The notes beneath the pieces are model-generated. The model saw only the letters and a list, made by a program, of their open reading frames with translations, was not told where the DNA came from and searched no databases. From NCBI GenBank assembly GCA_036480375.1, contig JAZGGI010000034.1:1-64000 (forward strand): DNA of 64,000 bases. The letters run 5' to 3'. This DNA comes from Candidatus Zixiibacteriota bacterium (GTDB lineage Bacteria; Zixibacteria; MSB-5A5; GN15; JAAZOE01). This document shows, piece by piece, positions 34,371 to 42,246 of the stretch (position 1 is its first letter; every line of letters starts with the position of its first letter). The translations under genes were made by a program, and so were the position numbers.

Positions 34371-36358
34371 TTCGCGCACTCCTTTTCTACCGCAATCGCG
34401 ATTTCTTTGAGGGCTACATTTCCTATAGCCATCTTTCTTAAATGCCCCATTACCCAGTCATGCTTCGCCCGCGTTGAATTATTGCGTTTTATAGAGTCGA
34501 ATTTTTTAATCAGATTCGGAATCAGGCTGACAATAGAATCCCGTTCGCACATTTTATAACCAATAACGTTTAAGATAGAATCGAAAACCATCTTGGGATG
34601 AGCATATAATCCCGGGAGCATCACTTCGGCGATTTCAACATTTAATCCCTGAGAATTAATAAACTTAAACATGCCGTAAATGGCGTAATCATTAAAATCC
34701 GCCGATGGTGTGATTTTACGTTCAACGCCCCGAAATGTATGACCGAACAGGGTTCCGACATATCTGGGTGGAAGATTAAAATCTTTAATAATCTTTTCAA
34801 TCAGCCATACGAGATTTCTTCGCAATAAATAACCGTATGTATCTGCCGGTACATCCCATTCCCGCAACTGCCTTACCCTATCTCGAACCGAAACCGGTAA
34901 ATCCTTTTTAATTCTCTCAATATGCTCATCTTCTATAGGTATCGGAGCAGAATCGGTATCGGGGTACATCCTGTCCGGACCGGGCAAAACTCGTTCGAAA
35001 ATAGTCGTACCGTCAGCTAATGCCTTTCTCGTTTCATTGGGCACTCCATTAAAAGCCAAACGGCATCTCTCCTCGATAGTCTCGATTGCCATTTTGATAT
35101 CATCCGAGTCACCCCAAAGGATTAACTGGGCGTCCTTATCATCAGCCCCAAGATGACTTGCCAATTTATCCCACACCGCTTTATTTACCGTTTCATTTCC
35201 GGATAATTCCGGAATCTCTTCCGAATGAATCATATTTGGCTTTTCGATGCAGGCGATTACTTTCAAACGATCGCTCAATTCATTCGCGAACTTTTTCCCC
35301 GGTTGAGTGAAAAACGACAATAAGCCTTTAAATCCAGGGAGGTTGATTCCGATTATCTGTAAATTCTTTTTTCTGATGTCATTCAAAACACCTTTTAACG
35401 GTACGATATTGTTTTGGATTAAATCAACGAACGACATTTTCCAGTCATCCGACGCGATTTTTAAGGATGCAAGCTTATCTTTAATTATCAAAAGCGCTTT
35501 TTGTCGAAAAGCTTCGTTATGAGTTAGCTCAGGTATCCATTTAATATGAGCCACGCCTTTAATCTCCACCCTTGTACCGCCGCGCACGCTGACGTTTACG
35601 TCTTCTCGAGCGGCTCCGATACCGGTGCGCACATTGTTGGTGCTTCGGGCTAAATACCGCAAATAATGAGCGGCCTGCGCTACTTCATCGGGTGTTTTCA
35701 TATCCGGCGCCGTAACGGTTTCGATAAGCGGTATCCCCAATCGATCGGTCGTGAATGTCCGCCAATGTCCTTCGTCCAATACCTCGCGGCACGAATCCTC
35801 TTCCAGACTCAGCTGAATAATACGAATATTCTTTTCACCAAGAGGAATCTCGCCTTCGATACCGATAATTGCCGTTCGTTGAAATCCGGTAGGAATTGAT
35901 CCGTCCAGGTATTGTTTACGCGTAATATGTAACTCCCCAACAATATTGGTACCAAGAAGTAAAGCGATGCCAATAGCTTTATCCAGGGCTTCCCTGTCAA
36001 TAGCGAACGGCGGGGTATCGTCGATATCATACGTACAAGCCGATTCATCCTTGATACGATAGATAATATTCTTGCGAGTTTTGAATTCCATCAACGCCGT
36101 GCCGTCGTATTCGCCCAATTCACTCAGGGTCGGACGCATATGTCGGATCAGTTCGGCGTCGTAATCATCACCATTTTGATATAATCCCGCCGGACACCGG
36201 CAAAATAATTTTTTCACCGTCATCAATTGCTGATGTATCTCAAGACCGCTATTAAATCCCAGTTCCTGATAAGTTTCTACCGTCGCCTTCGCTCTCGACA
36301 CATATCCAACCGACAGCATGGGTTTTTTATAGTGATCATTGGTGTTATTATTATTCAT
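34367..36358 (-). CDS. gatE: Glu-tRNA(Gln) amidotransferase subunit E
   Basis: This 663-residue subunit phosphorylates and then amidates Glu-tRNA(Gln). The GatB/GatE catalytic core is visible (LGFNSGLEIHQQL near 35-46, then KDESACTYDIDDTPPF). An insertion rich in charged residues at about 290-440, including GLLSFFTQPGKKFANEL and ending near FERVLPGPDRMYPDTDS, fits the AspRS-like insertion that distinguishes GatE from GatB. The C-terminal YqeY-like tail includes FGHTFRGVERK. It is directly upstream of gatD with a 4-bp overlap. I saw no gatA, gatB, gatC or glnS in the window. Confidence 0.9.
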   Translation of the reverse strand: MNNNNTNDHYKKPMLSVGYVSRAKATVETYQELGFNSGLEIHQQLMTVKKLFCRCPAGLYQNGDDYDAELIRHMRPTLSELGEYDGTALMEFKTRKNIIYRIKDESACTYDIDDTPPFAIDREALDKAIGIALLLGTNIVGELHITRKQYLDGSIPTGFQRTAIIGIEGEIPLGEKNIRIIQLSLEEDSCREVLDEGHWRTFTTDRLGIPLIETVTAPDMKTPDEVAQAAHYLRYLARSTNNVRTGIGAAREDVNVSVRGGTRVEIKGVAHIKWIPELTHNEAFRQKALLIIKDKLASLKIASDDWKMSFVDLIQNNIVPLKGVLNDIRKKNLQIIGINLPGFKGLLSFFTQPGKKFANELSDRLKVIACIEKPNMIHSEEIPELSGNETVNKAVWDKLASHLGADDKDAQLILWGDSDDIKMAIETIEERCRLAFNGVPNETRKALADGTTIFERVLPGPDRMYPDTDSAPIPIEDEHIERIKKDLPVSVRDRVRQLREWDVPADTYGYLLRRNLVWLIEKIIKDFNLPPRYVGTLFGHTFRGVERKITPSADFNDYAIYGMFKFINSQGLNVEIAEVMLPGLYAHPKMVFDSILNVIGYKMCERDSIVSLIPNLIKKFDSIKRNNSTRAKHDWVMGHLRKMAIGNVALKEIAIAVEKECAK

Positions 36359-36574
36359 TCTGTTTTCCTGCCGCTAATAGCCCTTTTTATAATCTACAAT
36401 TATCCGGCCCGCAAATTAAATTAATCTCTCACCAATATCAAGTCCTTTCGACATCTCGATTGAATGGTTATCTAAGAGCCAAATATTGATTTATATATCC
36501 ATACCGGGAATCATCCATATCTGAATGAAGTATGAAATTATTTAAATATTTTAAAAAATGATTGTGTTTTTTTG

Positions 36575-36603
36575 TTGACATGTTTTTACAAAATCAATAC
36601 GGT
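36575..36603 (+). promoter_or_regulatory. candidate promoter of the lysine-rich gene
   Basis: A perfect TTGACA at 36575-36580 is followed after 17 bp by TACGGT at 36598-36603, a weak -10 box. The start codon is 34 bp further on, behind AAGGAGG. Confidence 0.5.
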
Positions 36604-36636
36604 TAGGTCGAGTTAATCATAATAAGGAGGATTTTA

Positions 36637-36846
36637 ATGCCGAAAGCGAAAAAGAAAGTCGCAAAGAAAAAACCAGCAGCCAGGAAAAAAGTTGCTAAGA
36701 AAAAAGTAGTCAAGAAGAAAGTCGTCAGGAAAAAAGTGGCGAAGAAAAAAGTCCGGTGCGCTGCTAAGACAAAAGATGGCAAGCGCTGTAAACGCATGGT
36801 TGCTCCTCCCGCCAAGTATTGCCATCTGCACAAGAAGAAAAGATAG
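36637..36846 (+). CDS. histone-H1-like lysine-rich protein with C/H zinc motif
   Basis: The 69 residues fall in two parts. Residues 1-40 are almost only lysine, alanine, valine and arginine in KKxVxKK steps (KKVAKKKPAARKKVAKK), like the tails of histone H1 or bacterial Hc1/AlgP-type proteins. Residues 41-66 read CAAKTKDGKRCKRMV, then YCHLH, giving C-x8-C-x10-C-x2-H, a DUF5763-like zinc motif seen in small bacterial and phage proteins. The gene has a strong AAGGAGG ribosome site, its own promoter and its own terminator, so it is probably well expressed. It likely binds or compacts DNA. The joining of the two parts is unusual. Confidence 0.85.
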   Translation: MPKAKKKVAKKKPAARKKVAKKKVVKKKVVRKKVAKKKVRCAAKTKDGKRCKRMVAPPAKYCHLHKKKR

Positions 36847-36863
36847 ACTTCTTCGGATTTTCA

Positions 36864-36896
36864 TAAAAAGCCGGCTTTCGAGTCGGCTTTTTTATT
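36864..36896 (+). terminator. rho-independent terminator
   Basis: AAAAAGCCG and CGGCTTTTTT form a stem around GCTTTCGAGT, closing the small lysine-rich gene. Confidence 0.85.
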
Positions 36897-37036
36897 GATC
36901 CCTTTCTATCAATAATCAATAAATTCTGGTTTTTTTTGAGGATTCCCGGCCCATAATAAATTATCCCTTCCTGCCGACAACATTAATATAAGATAACAGG
37001 GGATAAATACGTTTTTCAAAACAGGGGTCGATTGCA

Positions 37037-38323
37037 TTGTCTAAATATACCAAATTCGCTTCGCTGCTGATATACGGCGGCACTTTATGTTTATCGGTTT
37101 TATCATTCTTTACGACTTTCTACGGTCTAAAAATCATATTAGAACCCCCGCTGGCCCTGGTTGGTTCGCTGGGACTTCAAATTGCCATGTTGGGTATAGC
37201 CTGGAATTTAATGAAAATAAGGGAAAACCGTATTTCATACGTCGCCGTGTTTACAATTACAGCCGTCTTCTCAATTTTTTTCTCATTTGCCAATTTCGAT
37301 TCATCTCTTAAGGTGGATCTTCGCGAGACCGAAGCGCGCAAAAATTATTCGGAAGCTGTCCGACCGTTATTGAATGAATATATCCAGAAGGGCAGGCAGG
37401 CTTCCCTGAAAGGCGACTATCAGGTCGAGCGGCTCAATACTCTCATGCAGATGGAAGAAGAAAAAGGCTGGGCTACCGTCGTCGACGAAGGCACTCAGGA
37501 TGAATTTATTCAATCGGTTATTGACGGCGCCCGCCTCATGATCGATTCCTGGCGCGCCTCGCAAGGGACCGATTACAGACAGGGCAGCGGCCGCGGTATT
37601 ATTACCGAATACCTCATTAACCGGCATCAGGAGGCCACCAATTACAGGCAGACTATTCAATCATATATTGAAAAGATTGATGCAACATCTCAGGCATTTT
37701 CAAGCGATCTACCCGTTCGTGAACAATTTTACCTGGCCAATACCGTCTGGATAGAATTCCCCGCTAATGTCGTTAATAATCTTACTCAATTGAATTATTC
37801 GCCACCTGCTCCTCCCGATCAGATAAATTTCACGGAACGGCCAACCACTCGTCAACAGGCTTTTATGCTGGTTATCAATGATCTTCTTATAATGGATAAT
37901 CTGGCATTATTTGCCCTTCTACTGGCTATCGCCATAGATGCCGTCGTAATCCTTATTGCCCTCGCGGGCAGTTACGCTTTTGATGATGATGAGCAGGTAT
38001 TTAATAAAGCTCGCCGCGACGCCACTGAAAGAATTAAATCCATCCTGTCGGGAAATGAAAAAGATTTCGCCGGAGTCCTGCGAAAAAACATTGAGCAATT
38101 TGAACAGGCCAGTGAATACGGAATTCAGCTTCATAAAATGCTTGAAAACTACGAAAACAAAAAGAAAAAATTCAGTATGACTATTACTCACCCTAAAGAA
38201 AAAGACAAAGAAATAAAGAAGCGATTTCGTTTAAGTAACATTGTTAAGCATCAAAATGTTGAAATAACCGAAGCGCCTGAAAAGGACAACGATAAACCTC
38301 AACGAAAAAAAATCGTGATTTGA
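37037..38323 (+). CDS. membrane protein of unknown function with large soluble middle domain
   Basis: This 428-residue protein starts with three hydrophobic segments (about 8-28, 36-54 and 66-85). A charged, mostly helical domain of about 190 residues follows (VDLRETEARKNYSEAV, NTLMQMEEEKGWATV). A fourth strong membrane helix, LALFALLLAIAIDAVVILIAL, lies near 290-310. A lysine-rich cytoplasmic tail ends the chain. I recognise no family. The 3+1 layout with the domain between helices 3 and 4 suggests an extracytoplasmic helical domain. The start is TTG at 37037 with AGGGG upstream. A terminator follows the gene, so it is a single-gene unit. Confidence 0.7.
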   Translation: MSKYTKFASLLIYGGTLCLSVLSFFTTFYGLKIILEPPLALVGSLGLQIAMLGIAWNLMKIRENRISYVAVFTITAVFSIFFSFANFDSSLKVDLRETEARKNYSEAVRPLLNEYIQKGRQASLKGDYQVERLNTLMQMEEEKGWATVVDEGTQDEFIQSVIDGARLMIDSWRASQGTDYRQGSGRGIITEYLINRHQEATNYRQTIQSYIEKIDATSQAFSSDLPVREQFYLANTVWIEFPANVVNNLTQLNYSPPAPPDQINFTERPTTRQQAFMLVINDLLIMDNLALFALLLAIAIDAVVILIALAGSYAFDDDEQVFNKARRDATERIKSILSGNEKDFAGVLRKNIEQFEQASEYGIQLHKMLENYENKKKKFSMTITHPKEKDKEIKKRFRLSNIVKHQNVEITEAPEKDNDKPQRKKIVI

Positions 38324-38340
38324 TATTTAAGATTTAGTTA

Positions 38341-38369
38341 AGATCGCCTCTCAGGCGGTCTTTTTTTTA
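38341..38369 (+). terminator. rho-independent terminator
   Basis: AGATCGCCT and AGGCGGTCT form a 9-bp stem (one G-T pair) over CTC, followed by eight T. Confidence 0.85.
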
Positions 38370-38446
38370 TCCATGAATTGACATTTTCGTATCTTACTCG
38401 TAATTTGCATAATTAGATATTTATCAATACAGTATGGAGGGTATTT

Positions 38447-39904
38447 ATGCGACCCATATTAAAATTCCTCGATGATACTCTGATAGAGCAGATAATATCC
38501 GAAGCTCGTGATGTTCTGTGCAAAATCGGAGTCACTATTCACAACCCCGAAATCGTGTCAATGCTTTCGGATTATGGCGCTCACATATATGATTCGGGAC
38601 ACAAAGTAATATTCAAAAATGAATTAATCGATAAATCCCTTGCCACAGCCCCCTCTTCTATTAAGTTGTATGACGTCATGGGTGAAGAGGCCGCCGATTT
38701 ATCCGGCTATAACATAAATTACACTCCCGGTTCCGCGGCGCTTTTTATTCAGGATCACGGCTCTAATGAATTCAGGAATCCTGACACGGCCGATTATGTC
38801 AAGTACGCCAGATTAATGAGTCAATTAAATCATATTTCCCTGCAAAGCACCGCCATTATACCAGCCGACGTCAATGAAAAAATATCTGACAGTTATCGTC
38901 TCTTCCTGAGTTTTTTATATTGCGAGAAACCGGTCGTGACGGGAACGTTCACAATTGAAGCATTTGAGATCATGAAAAACCTTCAACTGGCGATTCGCGG
39001 CGATGAAATAAATCTCAAAAAAAAACCGCTTACGATGTTTTCCTGCTGCCCGACATCTCCCCTCAAATGGAGCGACGTTACTTCCCAAAACGTGATTGAT
39101 TGCGCCAAATATTCAATTCCGGTGGAATTTATTGCCATGCCTCTATCCGGATTAATATCTCCGGTTACGCTGACCGGCACGCTGGTTCAACATACGGCCG
39201 AAACCTTAAGCGGCGTAGTCATAAGCCAGCTCGCCTGCCCGGGCGCTCCGATCGTGTACGGCGGCTCCCCGGCCATATTTGACATCCGGTACGAAACAAC
39301 TCCGATGGGAGCGGTCGAAACCCAAATGATTGATTGCGCCTATAGTGAAATCGGCAAATATTTCGGACTTCCGACTCAGGCCTATATCGGACTCAGTGAT
39401 GCCAAACAACTCGATGCCCAGGCTGGCCTGGAATCATCTATGGGTGCTACTCTGGCCGCTCTGTCGGGTATAAACAGCATATCCGGACCCGGCATGTTGG
39501 ATTTTGAAAGCTGTTTCAGCCTTGAAAAATTAGTCGTCGATAATGAAATTTGCGGCATGACCCATCGAATGATTCAGGGTATTGAACCAAAGGAAGATTT
39601 CCCCAGCCTGCCGCACTTCGAGGAACTTCTCAAAGACGGCCATCTCCTCATTGCCGACCATACCCGGAAATACTTGAAAGAGGAAATTCATTTTCCCGGT
39701 CGCGTTATCGAACGGGCCAATCGCGCCCGCTGGGCTGAAGAAGGTCGATTAACTTTAGGCGATCGAGCCAATACCGAAATTAAAAAACTGATTGATAATT
39801 ACATTCCTTCCCGCCTTTCCGCTGAAATTAAATCCGAGATGGAGAATTTAATGTTATCCGAGGCGAGAAAAAACGGCATGGATAAATTACCGGAGCGGGG
39901 TTAA
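38447..39904 (+). CDS. MttB-superfamily corrinoid methyltransferase (non-pyrrolysine)
   Basis: This 485-residue protein follows the MttB/MtgB pattern: an N-terminal VLCKIGVTIHNPEIV, then YTPGSAALFIQDHG, TMFSCCPTSPLKW, the central GAPIVYGGSPAIFDIRY and SGPGMLDFESCFSLEKLV. MttB-type enzymes move a methyl group from a quaternary or tertiary amine, such as trimethylamine or glycine betaine, to a corrinoid protein. True MttB uses pyrrolysine at an in-frame UAG. This frame has no amber codon, so it belongs with the non-pyrrolysine branch (MtgB-like). GGAGGG lies 8 bp before the ATG. It is the first gene of a four-gene corrinoid operon, and its stop overlaps the next start (TAATG). Confidence 0.88.
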   Translation: MRPILKFLDDTLIEQIISEARDVLCKIGVTIHNPEIVSMLSDYGAHIYDSGHKVIFKNELIDKSLATAPSSIKLYDVMGEEAADLSGYNINYTPGSAALFIQDHGSNEFRNPDTADYVKYARLMSQLNHISLQSTAIIPADVNEKISDSYRLFLSFLYCEKPVVTGTFTIEAFEIMKNLQLAIRGDEINLKKKPLTMFSCCPTSPLKWSDVTSQNVIDCAKYSIPVEFIAMPLSGLISPVTLTGTLVQHTAETLSGVVISQLACPGAPIVYGGSPAIFDIRYETTPMGAVETQMIDCAYSEIGKYFGLPTQAYIGLSDAKQLDAQAGLESSMGATLAALSGINSISGPGMLDFESCFSLEKLVVDNEICGMTHRMIQGIEPKEDFPSLPHFEELLKDGHLLIADHTRKYLKEEIHFPGRVIERANRARWAEEGRLTLGDRANTEIKKLIDNYIPSRLSAEIKSEMENLMLSEARKNGMDKLPERG

Positions 39905-40611
39905 TGCGGGAAATAATCAATATCCCGGTGGATAAAATTACTCCTGAGATATCTTTAATCCTGCAAGGACAAGGTATCCCGGATGAAAGCGAAGTCAAAT
40001 CTGAAATTACTGATCTGGCCAAAATCGCAAGGGATATTTTTATTCGTTGGACCAGATCAAAACTGTTGATTTCTGATATTACCCATGAAGATTTCGAAAA
40101 GATTTACTATAGTACCGATTTCAATGAATCACCCGCTCCTATCGAGGATATTTATCCCCGCGCCGATGAATTATCCATCTTCGCCCTGACTATCGGTCAG
40201 GATATATGCGATGAAATATCCGGTCTCTTCGCCAAAAATGATTTCGCCCTCGGTTCAATGCTCGATACCGCGGCATCGGCTGGAACCGACCTGGCCTCAG
40301 ATTTTGCCGCATCCTGGTATCAGAATAATGTAATCGGAAACACAAATGCAAAACAAAGGCGAACTTTATGCTATAGTCCCGGATATTGCGGTTGGCATGT
40401 TAGTGCCCAGCGAGCGCTATTTGCTTTTCTTAAACCTGAAGAGATCGGTATCACTTTACGTGAAAGCTGTCTGATGGAACCTCTGAAATCAATTTCGGGT
40501 GTTTTGATATACGGCTCCGATAAGATTCATTTATTCGAAAACCAATATTCTTTTTGTGCGCAATGCCCAAGTCAGCCCTGCCTGGAAAGAATGAGCAATA
40601 TTGAAAATTAA
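39904..40611 (+). CDS. MetH activation-domain-like protein with C-terminal cysteine motif
   Basis: This 235-residue protein resembles the AdoMet-binding reactivation domain of cobalamin-dependent methionine synthase, here as a separate chain. The key stretch is LCYSPGYCGWHVSAQRALF, comparable to the SPGYP loop of MetH, and the SISGVLIYGSDKIHL strand follows. The C-terminus carries C218-x2-C221-x4-C226, possibly an iron-sulfur or zinc site. The role would be reductive methylation of inactive cob(II)alamin on the partner corrinoid protein. Most MttB-type systems use the iron-sulfur activator RamA instead, which is absent here. The gene starts in the stop of the methyltransferase gene. Confidence 0.8.
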   Translation: MREIINIPVDKITPEISLILQGQGIPDESEVKSEITDLAKIARDIFIRWTRSKLLISDITHEDFEKIYYSTDFNESPAPIEDIYPRADELSIFALTIGQDICDEISGLFAKNDFALGSMLDTAASAGTDLASDFAASWYQNNVIGNTNAKQRRTLCYSPGYCGWHVSAQRALFAFLKPEEIGITLRESCLMEPLKSISGVLIYGSDKIHLFENQYSFCAQCPSQPCLERMSNIEN

Positions 40612-40632
40612 AAACAGGATTTGGAGATAGAA

Positions 40633-41265
40633 ATGGACTTGCTCGAAAACATTTCGCTATCGCTTCAACGAGGGGAGTTTGACGAAACGGCCGAACTGAC
40701 CACGCAGGCGGTCGAACAAAAACTTCCGCCCAAACAGATTCTCGACGACGGATTGATCGCCGGAATGAAACTCGTCGGAGAAAAATTCAAATGCCACGAC
40801 ATATTCCTGCCTGATGTTCTACTTGCGGCTAAAGCGATGAACGCCGGTCTGGATATCCTTAAACCGCTATTAATCGATGAAGATATGCCGTCGCGGGGTA
40901 AAGTCGTCCTCGGAACGGTTCAGGGAGATTTGCATGACTTAGGAAAAAACCTGGTCGGCATTATGCTTAAGGGTGCCGGTTTTGATGTCATCGATCTCGG
41001 CAATGATGTCTCACCTCAAAAATTTGTCGAGACCGCACTCGAAAAAAACGCTCCGGTTATTGGCCTCTCAGCCCTCCTCACGACAACCATGCCGGTTATG
41101 AAATCTGTGGTCGATTTAATTAAGGAAAAAGGTTTAGATGGAAAAATCAAAGTAGCCATCGGCGGAGCCCCGGTGACTCAGCAGTTTGCCGATGAAATCG
41201 GCGCCGACGCATACGGCTTTGACGGCATCAACGCCGTCGAATGCGTCGACAGATTAATTTCATAA
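40633..41265 (+). CDS. corrinoid (cobalamin-binding) methyl-carrier protein
   Basis: This 210-residue MtbC/MtmC-type protein has an N-terminal helical cap domain (about 1-85, DGLIAGMKLVGEKF) followed by the B12-binding Rossmann domain. The cobalt ligand motif is D99-L-H101-D-L-G, the second motif is GLSALLTTTMP, and the nucleotide-loop glycines are in VAIGGAPVT. It carries the methyl group between the MttB-type enzyme and the homocysteine methyltransferase. The ATG at 40633 follows GGAG; codons before it are discarded. It has all the family's key residues and the usual length. Confidence 0.92.
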   Translation: MDLLENISLSLQRGEFDETAELTTQAVEQKLPPKQILDDGLIAGMKLVGEKFKCHDIFLPDVLLAAKAMNAGLDILKPLLIDEDMPSRGKVVLGTVQGDLHDLGKNLVGIMLKGAGFDVIDLGNDVSPQKFVETALEKNAPVIGLSALLTTTMPVMKSVVDLIKEKGLDGKIKVAIGGAPVTQQFADEIGADAYGFDGINAVECVDRLIS

Positions 41266-41290
41266 TATGTCAGGACTCGGAGGAAAATAG

Positions 41291-42178
41291 TTGGAGCCTA
41301 TTCTTGAAAGATTGAAATGCGGAGAAATAATTGTCGCCGATGGAGCCATGGGAACTATACTTCAACGCCACGGAATCGATATCAATCAATGCGTTGAATC
41401 GGTAAATCTGGAAAATCCGCGATTGCTTGAACATATCGCTTCGGAATATCTGAAAGCCGGCTCAGAAATTATCCAAACCAATACTTTTGGAGCCTCTCCC
41501 GCAAAACTCGAAAACTACAATCTTCAGGATAAAACCGAATCAATTATTGAATCCGCGATAAAATCCGTGCGCAATGTGGTTGGAAATAGTGCCCACGTCT
41601 CAGGTTCGTGCGGCCCGACCGGAAAATTATTAAAGCCTTATGGTGATACCGAACCTGAAATTCTATATCAAAGTTTTCAGCGTCAAATGCGATCATTTAT
41701 AAATTCCGGCGTCGATATTATTTGCGTCGAAACCATGATTGATATTTCCGAAGCGATTCTTGCGGTCAAAGCCGCTCGCGAGATTTCCTCCTCTGTTCCG
41801 ATCATGGCCACCATGACTTTTGAAAAAACGCCTCGGGGTTTCTATACCATTATGGGTGTCGATATAAATCGAGCCTGCACGCAATTGAAAGAAGCGGGCG
41901 CCGATATCGTCGGATCGAATTGCGGAAACGGCCTCGATTTGATGATAGATATTGCGAAGGAATTCAAATCTCAATCCGATATGCCGATATTAATTCAATC
42001 CAATGCTGGTTTGCCGGTTATACAAAACGGCCAACCCGTCTATAATGAGCCCCCGGAATATTTCGAACACAAAATCCCCCATCTCATCAAATTGGGAATT
42101 TCTATAATTGGCGGTTGCTGTGGAACCACGCCGGAACATATCGCGGTAATTCGAAAATTAGTCGATCAGCACAAATAA
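41291..42178 (+). CDS. homocysteine S-methyltransferase domain protein (MetH N-terminal module)
   Basis: This 295-residue TIM-barrel enzyme is equivalent to the first module of MetH. IVADGAMGTILQRHG opens the barrel, and IIQTNTFGAS and GSCGPTGKLLKPYG follow. The zinc ligands are C211 (VGSNCGNG) and C276-C277 (GGCCGTTPEH). Here it should transfer the methyl group from the adjacent corrinoid protein to homocysteine to give methionine. The start is TTG at 41291 behind GGAGG. No folate-binding MetH module is present in the operon, so the methyl donor is likely the MttB-type substrate instead of methyl-tetrahydrofolate. Confidence 0.88.
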   Translation: MEPILERLKCGEIIVADGAMGTILQRHGIDINQCVESVNLENPRLLEHIASEYLKAGSEIIQTNTFGASPAKLENYNLQDKTESIIESAIKSVRNVVGNSAHVSGSCGPTGKLLKPYGDTEPEILYQSFQRQMRSFINSGVDIICVETMIDISEAILAVKAAREISSSVPIMATMTFEKTPRGFYTIMGVDINRACTQLKEAGADIVGSNCGNGLDLMIDIAKEFKSQSDMPILIQSNAGLPVIQNGQPVYNEPPEYFEHKIPHLIKLGISIIGGCCGTTPEHIAVIRKLVDQHK

Positions 42179-42217
42179 TAAACCCGCCCAATTTGAATTC
42201 ACCAGGCCGGTTTTATT
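42177..42217. terminator. bidirectional terminator
   Basis: AATAAACCCGCC and GGCCGGTTTTATT form a long imperfect stem across 16 nt between two convergent genes, with A- and T-rich flanks on both sides. Confidence 0.6.
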
Positions 42218-42246
42218 AAACAATATAAAATGTTTTATAGAGTATT

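Noticed and set aside
36603-36864. Minus-strand frames of 76 codons rich in phenylalanine
   Set aside because: They are the reverse of the lysine codons of the histone-like gene (AAA/AAG read as TTT/CTT).
38447-39904. Pyrrolysine in the MttB-family protein
   Set aside because: The frame is uninterrupted and contains no in-frame UAG, so it is of the non-pyrrolysine type.
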